Positions 27,289-37,261 of a DNA stretch of 64,000 bases are shown here, piece after piece. Source of the stretch: Maribacter stanieri (lineage in GTDB: Bacteria > Bacteroidota > Bacteroidia > Flavobacteriales > Flavobacteriaceae); the NCBI RefSeq assembly GCF_900112245.1, contig NZ_FOYX01000001.1:186001-250000 (forward strand), read 5' to 3'. Every line of letters begins with the position of its first letter. Positions within the stretch are counted from its first letter, which is position 1. Under the pieces are notes generated by a model that was not told where the DNA came from, did no database searches, and saw only the letters and a list, made by a program, of their open reading frames with translations. The translations under genes were made by a program, and so were the position numbers.

Positions 27289-28557
27289 TTATAATTCAAA
27301 TGTGCTTAACAATCTAATATCATTATTTATATACTCATATTGATACAACAATCCATCTCCTATCATCAATAGAGATGAAGATAAAGGAATTACATCATAA
27401 GCTACTATATCTTCAAAAGTATTTATTAAAGTTATATTAGGAGCATTACTTTTATCGTATACTTTTAAACCAGACGCACCATCACATATAAATAAGGTAT
27501 CCTCTTTAATTCCTAATCCGTTTGGTCCATCCATCGGATAAATAACTTTTAACTCTGGATTTTCTAAATTGGCGATATCTATCACATATAATCCGCTTTC
27601 TGTATTACCACAGAAACCACCACCTTTCAAAGTTACATATGCATAATTACCATCTACTACCACAGGATCGCAAGCGGTGCCATGCCTAAACTCTGAAATA
27701 TACTCGGGTTTTTCTGGATTCTCTATCCCATATATATACATGCCTTGCGAACCTCCTATAAATAATATATTACCTTGACTATATATAGTTTCTATATCCC
27801 AAGCTACTTGAACATCATCTAAAATTTTCACATTTTCAACATCTTCAATGTCAAAAATGTTGATGTCGCTATAATCAACTACATACAGATAATCTCCTAT
27901 TATTTTGAAGCGAGCTAATGACCCTCCTTGACCTACGGATGGTTGAGGACTTTCACTATAATTTTCAGATGCATCGGAATTAAGGCACACATCGCAATTA
28001 AACTGCTCTTCATATTCGGAAACAAGTCTTCTCTCTGTTCTTACCTCCCAACCTGTTACTATATCCTTATCGTAATCTATATCGCCATAATCGTAAAAAT
28101 CCGCTTGTGGAAATTCAATCGTTGAAAGCCAGACATCATTATTATATATTGCATTTACAATTCTACTTTGTATAGAAATATTATTGATATCTGAAATATC
28201 AAAAATCACCAAATCCCCATAACTATCTGCGTACAGTTTATCATCCTTGATGGAAATATCAAAATTGCCTTCTAATTTTATGAATGCAATACTTTCTGGT
28301 GATGATGGGTTTTGATTGTCAATAACGTGAAAACCTTTGTTCACATCATTTACAAAAATGTAGTCTCTATAAGCATAAATTTTACCTGATGATTCAATAG
28401 GAATTGGTTCCATAACATCAACCGCTTCTGCTTTAAAAGAGATCGCATCTTGTAAAATTGGTCGAGCTACTTGATAATTTTCATACGGTCCATCATCATC
28501 ACAAGACACCAATACGGCTAAAGCAAAAGTGCATAAAACAAAAACTAAATTCCTCAT
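27289..28557 (-). CDS. LVIVD-repeat lipoprotein (beta-propeller-like)
   Basis: A 422-residue lipoprotein with lipobox VLVSCDDD (Cys19). Repeated units such as HVIDNQNPSSPE, LVIFDISDINN, INIFDIEDVEN and LYVIDIANLENPE are the LVIVD motif of Bacteroidetes surface proteins, which build a propeller. A small cysteine cluster (near CDVCLNSD, residues about 194-201) interrupts one blade. No catalytic site is known for the family. It is monocistronic, with a strong terminator; the upstream gap holds short repeats (28591-28618). Confidence 0.88.
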   Translation of the reverse strand: MRNLVFVLCTFALAVLVSCDDDGPYENYQVARPILQDAISFKAEAVDVMEPIPIESSGKIYAYRDYIFVNDVNKGFHVIDNQNPSSPESIAFIKLEGNFDISIKDDKLYADSYGDLVIFDISDINNISIQSRIVNAIYNNDVWLSTIEFPQADFYDYGDIDYDKDIVTGWEVRTERRLVSEYEEQFNCDVCLNSDASENYSESPQPSVGQGGSLARFKIIGDYLYVVDYSDINIFDIEDVENVKILDDVQVAWDIETIYSQGNILFIGGSQGMYIYGIENPEKPEYISEFRHGTACDPVVVDGNYAYVTLKGGGFCGNTESGLYVIDIANLENPELKVIYPMDGPNGLGIKEDTLFICDGASGLKVYDKSNAPNITLINTFEDIVAYDVIPLSSSLLMIGDGLLYQYEYINNDIRLLSTFEL

Positions 28558-28631
28558 AGTTTTAAAATTAGGTGGTTACACCATTAAGATGCGAATAACG
28601 GCGAATAGTTGCGTTATTGACAAATTCAAGT

Positions 28632-29360
28632 TTACACCTCTTGATTAAAACCTACTCCGTCTTTATACATATAATATGCTGGCACTTTACCTAACATTGC
28701 AGTAAACAGCACACCTACACAACATAATACGAAACCTAATTGCGCCACAAAAGCGGTTACGAATACTAGACCAAATATCACTAACCAGTTTTTGTTACCT
28801 AGCGTAAAGCTAGCCTTCACCATTTCTAATGGAGATAATTCATTTGAAAATGCTAAAAAAGCTGGTATTAATGAAACAGGAACCATTACATAAAACATAC
28901 CTACCCCGCAAGCTAGTGCTCCAAGAATAGAAAGTCCAAAAGTATATAAAGCAAGAATGAACACTTTGCCCAAACGCCCTTCTTTAAAGTAAAAGAAATA
29001 ATCATCGCTAGTTTCATCTCCAATATCTTTTTGCCTACAAATTCTTAAAAAAGCAGCATTTAACGCTAAGGCAAATGTCGTAGCCCCAATAACAAAAACT
29101 GGAACAAGTATACTCATTGCAACAGCAAGCAGTGGTGGAAATTCATTATGCTGAAGTGCTTCTGGATCAGTTACACCCATTGCAATCATAGGAATATACA
29201 TAACTATATAAAACGGCAGAATTACTACAAAAGTTAGTAATAAAATAATGAAGCCTTGCAACCATACTTTCTTAAAAAGGTCAAAAGACCTGCTGAATAT
29301 GGTGCCAAATTCTAAATCTGGCTTCATTTTAATTTGTTGTGTCAAGTTTTCTAAATTCAT
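28632..29360 (-). CDS. Integral membrane protein of unknown function
   Basis: A 242-residue protein with about five hydrophobic segments, beginning after the amphipathic FGTIFSRSFDLFKKVWLQG (residues about 18-36). Related proteins in Flavobacteriia are often mislabelled beta-carotene monooxygenase. The shape resembles DUF975 / YciC-like membrane proteins: an N-terminal reentrant or amphipathic helix, then paired helices. No active-site motif is seen. Function unknown. Confidence 0.8.
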   Translation of the reverse strand: MNLENLTQQIKMKPDLEFGTIFSRSFDLFKKVWLQGFIILLLTFVVILPFYIVMYIPMIAMGVTDPEALQHNEFPPLLAVAMSILVPVFVIGATTFALALNAAFLRICRQKDIGDETSDDYFFYFKEGRLGKVFILALYTFGLSILGALACGVGMFYVMVPVSLIPAFLAFSNELSPLEMVKASFTLGNKNWLVIFGLVFVTAFVAQLGFVLCCVGVLFTAMLGKVPAYYMYKDGVGFNQEV

Positions 29361-29443
29361 AAGTATTGGTGGTTATATTAAATGCTAAAACTAAATAATT
29401 TTTATACTGAAAGCTTAAACTATCCCTAAATAATCATGCCATC

Positions 29444-29475
29444 TTGTCATATTTTTGATTATAGTAGTATCTTTG
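29444..29475 (+). promoter_or_regulatory. Promoter of the miaB operon (TTG, 21-nt spacer, TATCTTTG)
   Basis: TTG at 29444-29446 and TATCTTTG at 29468-29475 match the Bacteroidota -33 and -7 elements. The expected start falls about 30 bases before the ATG at 29511 and rules out the longer frame beginning at 29436. Confidence 0.6.
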
Positions 29476-29510
29476 TCTTCCAAAATATTTTATTGCAACG
29501 TATTACAAAA

Positions 29511-30956
29511 ATGGAGAAAACCATAGACGAAAATGTGCAGGGCACAACTTTGGTAGTTGAAGGAAAAGAAGTGAACAAACGTAATCTATATATTGAGAGT
29601 TACGGTTGTGCCATGAACTTTTCAGACAGTGAAATTGTAGCTTCTATATTAGCGACTGAAGGTTTTAACACCACCCAAACGTTAGAAGAAGCCGATTTAG
29701 TACTTGTAAACACATGTTCTATTAGAGATAAAGCAGAACAGACCATACGAAAAAGATTAACGGAGTATAACAAGGTAAAGAAATCTAGACCTCATTTAAA
29801 AGTTGGCGTATTAGGCTGCATGGCAGAACGCTTGAAAGACAAACTTTTAGATGAAGAAAAAATAGTGGACATGGTCGTTGGACCAGATGCCTATAAAGAT
29901 TTACCTAACCTTATAAAAGAAATAGATTCCGGTAGAGATGCAGTCAACGTTATTCTTTCTAAAGATGAAACATATGGTGACATTTCTCCTGTTAGACTAA
30001 ACACTAACGGTGTTACCGCTTTTGTTTCCATTACCAGAGGATGTGATAATATGTGTACATTTTGCGTGGTTCCTTTTACAAGAGGTCGCGAACGCAGTAG
30101 AGACCCACAATCTATTTTAGCCGAAATAAGTGAACTTTCGCAAAAAGGATTTAAGGAAATTACGCTTCTAGGTCAAAACGTAGATAGTTATTTATGGTAT
30201 GGTGGCGGACTTAAGAAAAACTTTGAGAATGCTTCTGAAATGCAAAAAGCCACAGCTATAGGTTTCTCTAAACTATTAGAAATGGTAGCATTGGCGAACC
30301 CAAAAATGCGTATTCGCTTTTCCACATCTAATCCACAAGACATGACTTTAGAGGTGATTAGAACGATGGCAAAGCATAAAAATATCTGTAATCATGTTCA
30401 TTTACCGGTACAAAGTGGTAGTAACCGAATTTTAAAGGAAATGAACCGTTTGCACACCATTGAAGAGTATTTTGAATTGACTGATAATATTAGAAAAATT
30501 CTTCCTGGGTGCTCTATTTCACAAGATATTATTACTGGTTTCCCAACTGAAACCGAAGAAGACCATGCCGCTACATTAAGAGCTTTAGAATATGTGAAGT
30601 ATGATTTTGGTTATATGTATTCATATTCTGAAAGACCTGGTACAATGGCCGGAAGAAAGATGAAAGATGACGTACCTGAAGCAACTAAAAAAAGACGCTT
30701 ATCCGAAATTATAGCCTTGCAAAGAAGCCACTGTCAGTACAGAACCGAAAAGCATCTGAACAAAGTACAAGAAGTTTTAATTGAAGGAACTTCTAAAAAA
30801 TCTAAAGATGAGTGGATGGGCAGAAACTCTCAAAGCACTGTGGTTGTTTTCCCAAAAGAACAATACAAGGTTGGTGACTTTGTAAACGTACAAATTAACG
30901 ATTGCACTTCTGCCACCCTTAAAGGTGTAGCAGTTGGGTATTCTGATAACAATTAA
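29511..30956 (+). CDS. miaB: tRNA-2-methylthio-N6-dimethylallyladenosine synthase MiaB
   Basis: A 481-residue radical-SAM methylthiotransferase that adds the 2-methylthio group to i6A37 of tRNA. The N-terminal MTTase domain holds one iron-sulfur cluster (cysteines in ESYGCAMNFSDSE, NTCSIRDKA and LGCMAERL). The radical-SAM motif CDNMCTFC binds the second, and a TRAM domain forms the last 65 residues. The ATG at 29511 is chosen because the promoter overlaps the longer frame. It is first of a unit with the sigma-54 activator, 20 bases downstream. Confidence 0.97.
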   Translation: MEKTIDENVQGTTLVVEGKEVNKRNLYIESYGCAMNFSDSEIVASILATEGFNTTQTLEEADLVLVNTCSIRDKAEQTIRKRLTEYNKVKKSRPHLKVGVLGCMAERLKDKLLDEEKIVDMVVGPDAYKDLPNLIKEIDSGRDAVNVILSKDETYGDISPVRLNTNGVTAFVSITRGCDNMCTFCVVPFTRGRERSRDPQSILAEISELSQKGFKEITLLGQNVDSYLWYGGGLKKNFENASEMQKATAIGFSKLLEMVALANPKMRIRFSTSNPQDMTLEVIRTMAKHKNICNHVHLPVQSGSNRILKEMNRLHTIEEYFELTDNIRKILPGCSISQDIITGFPTETEEDHAATLRALEYVKYDFGYMYSYSERPGTMAGRKMKDDVPEATKKRRLSEIIALQRSHCQYRTEKHLNKVQEVLIEGTSKKSKDEWMGRNSQSTVVVFPKEQYKVGDFVNVQINDCTSATLKGVAVGYSDNN

Positions 30957-30976
30957 CTTTATAGTAGCCATTTTAT

Positions 30977-32263
30977 ATGGAAAGCATACAAAGTATAAAA
31001 CAACGTTTTGAAATTATAGGGCAAGACCCAAAGTTGAACCGCGCACTTGAAAAAGCAATGCAAGTTGCCGCAACCGATATTTCGGTGTTGGTAACTGGTG
31101 AAAGTGGTGTTGGTAAAGAAGCTATCCCTAAAATCATTCATTCACTTTCCCATAGAAAGCATGCAAAATATATAGCAGTAAACTGTGGTGCCATACCAGA
31201 AGGCACCATTGACAGTGAACTTTTTGGACATGAAAAAGGCGCATTTACAGGTGCAACACAAACAAGAAGTGGTTATTTTGAAGTTGCCGATGGCGGTACC
31301 ATATTTTTAGATGAAGTTGGCGAACTACCACTAACTACACAAGTACGACTTTTACGTGTTCTTGAAAATGGTGAATTTTTAAAAGTTGGTTCCTCTCAAG
31401 TACAAAAAACCGATGTACGTATTGTAGCGGCTACCAATGTAAATATGTTCGAGGCAATCAAGAAAGAGCGTTTTCGTGAAGATCTATACTATCGTTTAAG
31501 CACCGTAGAAATCAACATTCCACCATTGCGAGAACGGCAAGATGATATTCATTTATTATTTAGAAAATTTGCATCAGATTTTAGTCAGAAATACAAAATG
31601 CCTACCATAAGGCTAGATGACCAAGCAGTATCTTTATTAATTAAGTACAGATGGCCAGGTAATATTCGTCAGCTAAGAAACATAGCAGAACAAGTTTCGG
31701 TATTAGAGGAAAATAGAGCTATTACAGCCGCTACACTCCACGGTTACATACCTAATAATAACACCAGTAATTTACCCGCAGTAGTTTCCAATTCTAAATC
31801 TGAAAGTGATTTTAGCAATGAAAGAGAAATACTTTACAAAGTATTGTTCGACATGAAAGGTGACCTAAACGACCTTAAAAAGCTAACGATGGAGTTGTTG
31901 AAAAACAATGACTCAGAGAAAGTTCAAAAGGAGAATGAAAACCTTATTCGAAAAATTTATGGGAACGAGGACGAAGAAGATGCTGATATTGAACATGACA
32001 GCCAAGAAAAAAAGGCTATGAACGTTTTGCATTTACCTGAACCTAAAAAGGAAGAACCTACGTTTATTCAAGAATCATACGAAGACAAATATCATTTTGC
32101 AGAAGAAATTGAAGAGGAAGAAACTCTATCTTTACAAGAGAAGGAAGTTGAATTAATTAAAAAATCTCTTGAACGAAATAGAGGAAAAAGAAAAGCTGCA
32201 GCCACGGAACTAGGTATTTCTGAACGCACGCTTTATCGAAAAATAAAACAATACGACCTTTAA
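30977..32263 (+). CDS. Sigma-54-dependent transcriptional activator without a sensor domain
   Basis: A 428-residue AAA+ activator. Walker A GESGVGKE (41-48), the sigma-54 contact loop GAFTGA (88-93) and DGGTIFLDEVGELPL are intact, so it should remodel sigma-54 RNA polymerase. A Fis-type helix-turn-helix ends the protein (RKAAATELGISERTLYRK). There is no receiver, PAS or GAF domain in front of the AAA+ module; a variable acidic region (about 265-385) lies between AAA+ and the DNA-binding part. Control must therefore come from expression, a partner, or that linker. It is embedded in the conserved miaB-lptE-secG run of Flavobacteriia. Confidence 0.93.
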   Translation: MESIQSIKQRFEIIGQDPKLNRALEKAMQVAATDISVLVTGESGVGKEAIPKIIHSLSHRKHAKYIAVNCGAIPEGTIDSELFGHEKGAFTGATQTRSGYFEVADGGTIFLDEVGELPLTTQVRLLRVLENGEFLKVGSSQVQKTDVRIVAATNVNMFEAIKKERFREDLYYRLSTVEINIPPLRERQDDIHLLFRKFASDFSQKYKMPTIRLDDQAVSLLIKYRWPGNIRQLRNIAEQVSVLEENRAITAATLHGYIPNNNTSNLPAVVSNSKSESDFSNEREILYKVLFDMKGDLNDLKKLTMELLKNNDSEKVQKENENLIRKIYGNEDEEDADIEHDSQEKKAMNVLHLPEPKKEEPTFIQESYEDKYHFAEEIEEEETLSLQEKEVELIKKSLERNRGKRKAAATELGISERTLYRKIKQYDL

Positions 32264-32269
32264 TATAAA

Positions 32270-32806
32270 ATGAATCCCATTTCAATGAGATCCCTAAAAA
32301 AAGCTATTCTTTATATCTTACCTCTAACCCTTCTTTTTAGTTGTGGTATTTACAACTTTACAGGTGGTAATGTTGGTGAAGCAAAAACATTTCAAGTAAA
32401 CTATTTTCAAAATTATGCAACCCAGAGTCCGGGTTCAACTTTTGAACCTGGTGTTGATAGAGATTTTACGTTAGCGTTGCAGGATAGAATTCTGAACCAG
32501 ACCAGTCTGGACCTAATTTCATCTGGTAATCCAGATTTACTCTATGAAGGAGAAATTACGGAGTATAAAATTTCACCCATGTCTGCAACTGCGGCACAAA
32601 CAGCGGCACAAAACAGACTTTCTATCAGAGTCAAAGTACGCTTCTACAATCAACTGAAAGAAGACGCCGCTTTTGACCAAAGTTTTTCTTTCTTTTATGA
32701 TTATCCAGCTGACACGCAATTAGCTACTATTAAAAGCGAAGCACACGAAATAATTTTCGAAAGACTGACACAAGATATTTTCAACGCCTCATTGGCAGAT
32801 TGGTAG
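32270..32806 (+). CDS. lptE: LPS-assembly lipoprotein LptE
   Basis: A 178-residue lipoprotein with lipobox LLFSCGIYNF (Cys25 from the first Met). The mature part contains the family region of LptE in Bacteroidetes (TLALQDRILNQTSLDLI, YEGEITEYKISPMS). LptE plugs the LptD barrel and helps insert lipopolysaccharide in the outer membrane. A second Met at residue 6 could also be the start. It begins six bases after the activator gene. Confidence 0.88.
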   Translation: MNPISMRSLKKAILYILPLTLLFSCGIYNFTGGNVGEAKTFQVNYFQNYATQSPGSTFEPGVDRDFTLALQDRILNQTSLDLISSGNPDLLYEGEITEYKISPMSATAAQTAAQNRLSIRVKVRFYNQLKEDAAFDQSFSFFYDYPADTQLATIKSEAHEIIFERLTQDIFNASLADW

Positions 32807-32811
32807 GCTAT

Positions 32812-33924
32812 ATGAACGTTAAGGACTTTACATATTTTCTAGAACATCCTACCAAAGTGGTAGAACCAATTCATACCAAGCACCTAGAAGATATTATTGC
32901 AGAATACCCTTATTTTCAGGCTGCACGAGCTCTTCATTTAAAAGGACTCAAGAACTTAAATAGCTATAAATACAATAAAGCCCTAAAAACAACCGCTGCA
33001 TTCACCACCGACAGAGATGTTCTTTTTGATTTTATAACCTCTAAAGACTTTTTACATCAGAATTCAACTTTTAGCTATGTTGAAGAAAAAGAAAAAATTA
33101 AAGACGTTGTAATTATTAACGAAACTGAAATTGACCCAGAAAAGGATGATATTGAAGTTTCCACGACAATAGAGAAAGCAACTATCGAAGAAGATACTGA
33201 AATAGCCAATGTAGACATTTCAACAACCGAAATAGAGGTTGCAGATACTGAACCGGAAGGGAATTACGCCGATGAATCTATAGTCAACCCCTTAATAGCA
33301 CCTTCTGATGACAAGCCCTTACCGCAAGACGAACATGACGCCGATCAAATACTAGATCCTGAATTATTTCAATCTAAAGATCCTGCGAATACAGAGGAAG
33401 AAAATGCATTGGATATAGGAAAGCCCATAACTTTTGATGCCAAAGAGAAATATTCCTTTTCAGAATGGTTAAGCTTAGCTTCTAAACAACCATTAGAAAA
33501 ATCTGAGAAAGAGAAAACTATTGTTGACGATATTGACTCTAAAGAACCAATTGCCGAAGCTCCTATAGAAAAAGTTGAGGAAAAGACTAAAGAAAAGAAA
33601 GTAGCTTTAAAACCAGTAAAAAAACCTAAAGTTAAAAATGAAACCATTAAAAAGAAATACGATCGTATTGATAAGTTCATCGCTTCAAATCCTAAAATAG
33701 TACCAACAGAACAACAGAGTGTTAGTGTAGATATTTCTAAGTCTTCAAAAATTGACAATAACGAGTTAATGACAGAGACTTTAGCACGGGTTTATCTTGA
33801 ACAAAAAAAGTATAAAAAAGCTATTCAAGCTTTCAAAATTTTAAGTTTGAAATATCCAGAAAAAAGTAGTTTCTTTGCAAACCGAATTAAGGCGGTAGAA
33901 AAATTACGAAAAGATAATAAATAA
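32812..33924 (+). CDS. TPR-like cytosolic protein of unknown function
   Basis: A 370-residue protein from the ATG at 32812; the longer frame starts with TTG inside the lptE end. The N-terminal 90 residues are helical and look like one TPR-like unit (IIAEYPYFQAARALHLKGLKNLNS). A long low-complexity acidic region rich in Glu, Asp, Thr and Lys follows. A C-terminal tetratricopeptide-like helix pair ends it (ETLARVYLEQKKYKKAIQAF). There is no signal peptide. It sits at a conserved place between lptE and secG in Flavobacteriia. Its function is unknown; a scaffold or interaction role is inferred from the helical repeats. Confidence 0.85.
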   Translation: MNVKDFTYFLEHPTKVVEPIHTKHLEDIIAEYPYFQAARALHLKGLKNLNSYKYNKALKTTAAFTTDRDVLFDFITSKDFLHQNSTFSYVEEKEKIKDVVIINETEIDPEKDDIEVSTTIEKATIEEDTEIANVDISTTEIEVADTEPEGNYADESIVNPLIAPSDDKPLPQDEHDADQILDPELFQSKDPANTEEENALDIGKPITFDAKEKYSFSEWLSLASKQPLEKSEKEKTIVDDIDSKEPIAEAPIEKVEEKTKEKKVALKPVKKPKVKNETIKKKYDRIDKFIASNPKIVPTEQQSVSVDISKSSKIDNNELMTETLARVYLEQKKYKKAIQAFKILSLKYPEKSSFFANRIKAVEKLRKDNK

Positions 33925-33930
33925 TATAGA

Positions 33931-34290
33931 ATGAGTACATTTTCAATTTTCCTAATACTTATCATAGTCGTTTGCTTATTGTTAGTATTAGTGATTATGG
34001 TACAAAACCCAAAAGGTGGCGGACTTTCTTCTTCATTTGGTGGAGGAGGAAACCAAGTAGTTGGTGGAGTTAAAAAAACAGGTGACTTTTTAGATAAGAG
34101 CACATGGACTTTAGCGGGTTTATTAATAGTTTTAATCTTAGCATCTAACATTGCCCTTAAAGGTAATTATGGTGACGTAGATTCTAAATTATTACAAGGC
34201 GATGACATCGAAACAGTAGTGCCAGAAACACTACCAGAAGAGGTTACACCTCCTGCAACAAACCAAGCTACACCTTCGGATAGTTTATAG
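33931..34290 (+). CDS. secG: Preprotein translocase subunit SecG
   Basis: A 119-residue protein with two membrane helices (about 4-24 and 53-72) joined by a glycine-rich loop QNPKGGGLSSSFGGGG, the hallmark of SecG. It assists SecYEG-driven export. A Glu/Pro/Thr-rich tail of about 40 residues follows the second helix, longer than in E. coli. It is the last gene of the miaB unit, followed by a strong terminator. Confidence 0.93.
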   Translation: MSTFSIFLILIIVVCLLLVLVIMVQNPKGGGLSSSFGGGGNQVVGGVKKTGDFLDKSTWTLAGLLIVLILASNIALKGNYGDVDSKLLQGDDIETVVPETLPEEVTPPATNQATPSDSL

Positions 34291-34312
34291 AATTATTTAC
34301 AACATTATATTT

Positions 34313-34344
34313 AAAATGCCAGCTTATGACAAGCTGGCATTTTT
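34313..34344 (+). terminator. Terminator after secG
   Basis: Thirteen-base perfect stem (34313-34325 with 34331-34343), loop ATGAC, and a T run. It lies 23 bases past the secG stop and separates the miaB-secG unit from groESL. Confidence 0.9.
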
Positions 34345-34354
34345 TGTTTCCAAT

Positions 34355-34386
34355 TTGTCAGGAAAGAGGCAATGGCATAATTTCTG
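34355..34386 (+). promoter_or_regulatory. Weak promoter candidate for groESL
   Basis: TTG at 34355-34357 lies 20 bases before TAATTTCTG (34378-34386), which matches TAnnTTTG at only 6 of 8 positions. The position, about 45 bases before groES, is suitable. I see no CIRCE inverted repeat. Confidence 0.3.
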
Positions 34387-34433
34387 CCTTTACTTACACA
34401 CGAAACTAAAAATCAATTTAAAAATTAATAATT

Positions 34434-34712
34434 ATGGCTAAAGTTAATATCAAACCATTGGCAGACCGAGTTCTTATTGAGCCAATGGCAGCTGAAACTA
34501 AAACTGCGTCTGGACTTTATATTCCTGATACTGCAAAAGAGAAACCACAAAAAGGTAAAGTTGTAGCAGTAGGTCCTGGTACAAAAGATGACAAAGTTAC
34601 TGTTAACGTTGGTGATACTGTTCTTTACGGTAAATATGCAGGTACCGAATTAAAGTTAGAAGGTAACGATTACTTAATGATGAGAGAAAGTGATATTCTT
34701 GCTATTATCTAA
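34434..34712 (+). CDS. groES: Co-chaperonin GroES
   Basis: A 92-residue GroES with [12 protein letters not shown] at the N-terminus, the mobile loop ([15 protein letters not shown]) and the C-terminal [16 protein letters not shown]. It caps the GroEL ring during protein folding. It lies upstream of groEL with a 118-base gap containing a small hairpin (34782-34810). Confidence 0.98.
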   Translation: MAKVNIKPLADRVLIEPMAAETKTASGLYIPDTAKEKPQKGKVVAVGPGTKDDKVTVNVGDTVLYGKYAGTELKLEGNDYLMMRESDILAII

Positions 34713-34821
34713 ATAGCAATTGGCTAAAGGTTTATTTCCTTGGCCTTTTAATTTCACGAGATTTACTAATTAATAATTTTCTTGATCCTAAGCATTACGT
34801 TTAAGATCAAAATCTAAATAA

Positions 34822-36459
<1,638 letters not shown>

Positions 36460-36511
36460 TGACGAGTCGTCAGAGCCAATAATTAATTGGTTTGCGCAGT
36501 CAGTATAAATT

Positions 36512-36546
36512 AAAACCGCTCTTGAAATCTCAAGAGCGGTTTTTTT
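36512..36546 (+). terminator. Terminator of groESL
   Basis: Fourteen-base perfect stem (36512-36525 with 36530-36543), loop AATC, followed by T residues. It lies 52 bases past groEL. Confidence 0.9.
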
Positions 36547-36565
36547 GTGCGCCACTTTTACAAAC

Positions 36566-36603
36566 AAAAAAAACCACCTTCTTTATCTACAGAAGGTGGT
36601 TTT
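36566..36603 (-). terminator. Terminator of the small basic protein gene
   Basis: A stem centred on ACCACCTTCT (36573-36582) / AGAAGGTGGT (36591-36600), extended by A-T pairs, with an 8-base loop and a T run on the minus strand. It lies 41 bases past the small-gene stop, which supports that gene being real. Confidence 0.8.
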
Positions 36604-36643
36604 CATGTCCAAATGGTATCGCCTTCTAAAGGCAATAACTTAA

Positions 36644-36742
36644 CTACTTCTTCTTAGGAGCAGCTTTTGGAGCAGCCTTTTTTCCAGCTTTTGCTGGAGC
36701 AGGCTTTGCAGCTGGCTTCCCTGCTGATTTTGCTTGTGCCAT
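36644..36742 (-). CDS. 32-residue Lys/Ala/Pro-rich basic protein
   Basis: A complete frame from ATG (36742) to TAG (36644). Its product is built almost only from Ala, Lys and Pro (MAQAKSAGKPAAKPAPAKAG then KKAAPKAAPKKK). It resembles the basic tails of histone H1-like and other nucleic-acid-binding proteins. It lies between groEL and the metal operon, and a strong hairpin terminator follows in the right orientation. A 13-bp palindrome (36793-36805) lies 51 bases upstream. A DNA- or RNA-binding role is an inference from composition. Confidence 0.65.
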   Translation of the reverse strand: MAQAKSAGKPAAKPAPAKAGKKAAPKAAPKKK

Positions 36743-36792
36743 TAGTATCGAATTAAAGATAAACTTAAGCTAATGTATTTCAGATTTTGATT

Positions 36793-36805
36793 CGTGATAA
36801 TCACG
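36793..36805. promoter_or_regulatory. 13-bp palindrome CGTGATaATCACG
   Basis: Perfect inverted repeat with 6-base arms around one A, upstream of the small basic protein gene and downstream of the metal operon. No T run follows, so it looks like a binding site rather than a terminator. Confidence 0.35.
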
Positions 36806-36881
36806 TTGGCAAAATATTAACTAAAACTTTTTAAACAATTTACAGCAGTTAAAAACACCTCAACAATTACTAGTACTTTGA

Positions 36882-37244
36882 CTAGTTTTTATGATGCGCA
36901 CCATCGTCAGAATTATCTTCTCTATACAAACAGCATGGGTGTACGCTATTATATGCTTCATCTGTTGCCTTCAATTCTTTAGTATCATGACCCACGGCTA
37001 CAATTGCTGTTTTAATCTTCATAGCATCAGTTTTACGCTCATCCATAATAACCGCTAACTGATGGGTCGGAATATCCCAATTTGCATATTTTACTCCCTT
37101 TACATTTAATGCAGCCTCTTCAATACGCTCTTTACACATGGCGCATTTACCATTCACATCAAATGTCATTTTCTTATTCTTGTCCTGTGCATAGGTTACC
37201 ACAGCAATTAATATCATTGCGAAGGATAAAATAGTTGTTTTCAT
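36882..37244 (-). CDS. Exported heavy-metal-associated (HMA) protein with C-terminal Cys-Cys
   Basis: A 120-residue secreted protein: signal peptide (1-20), one HMA domain with CAMC (Cys34, Cys37), and a tail containing GHDTK (85-89) and HPCCLYRE (Cys104-Cys105), ending with His residues. HMA domains bind copper(I) or other soft metals. The tail motif is shared with the 209-residue protein of the same operon. It is the last of seven genes of the metal operon, 17 bases after the receptor gene. A periplasmic metal carrier is likely. Confidence 0.88.
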   Translation of the reverse strand: MKTTILSFAMILIAVVTYAQDKNKKMTFDVNGKCAMCKERIEEAALNVKGVKYANWDIPTHQLAVIMDERKTDAMKIKTAIVAVGHDTKELKATDEAYNSVHPCCLYREDNSDDGAHHKN

Positions 37245-37261
37245 AAGTATAAATTTACGTG

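Noticed and set aside
29436-29510. Longer start of MiaB
   Set aside because: The extra 25 codons contain the promoter at 29444-29475 and have no counterpart in the family.
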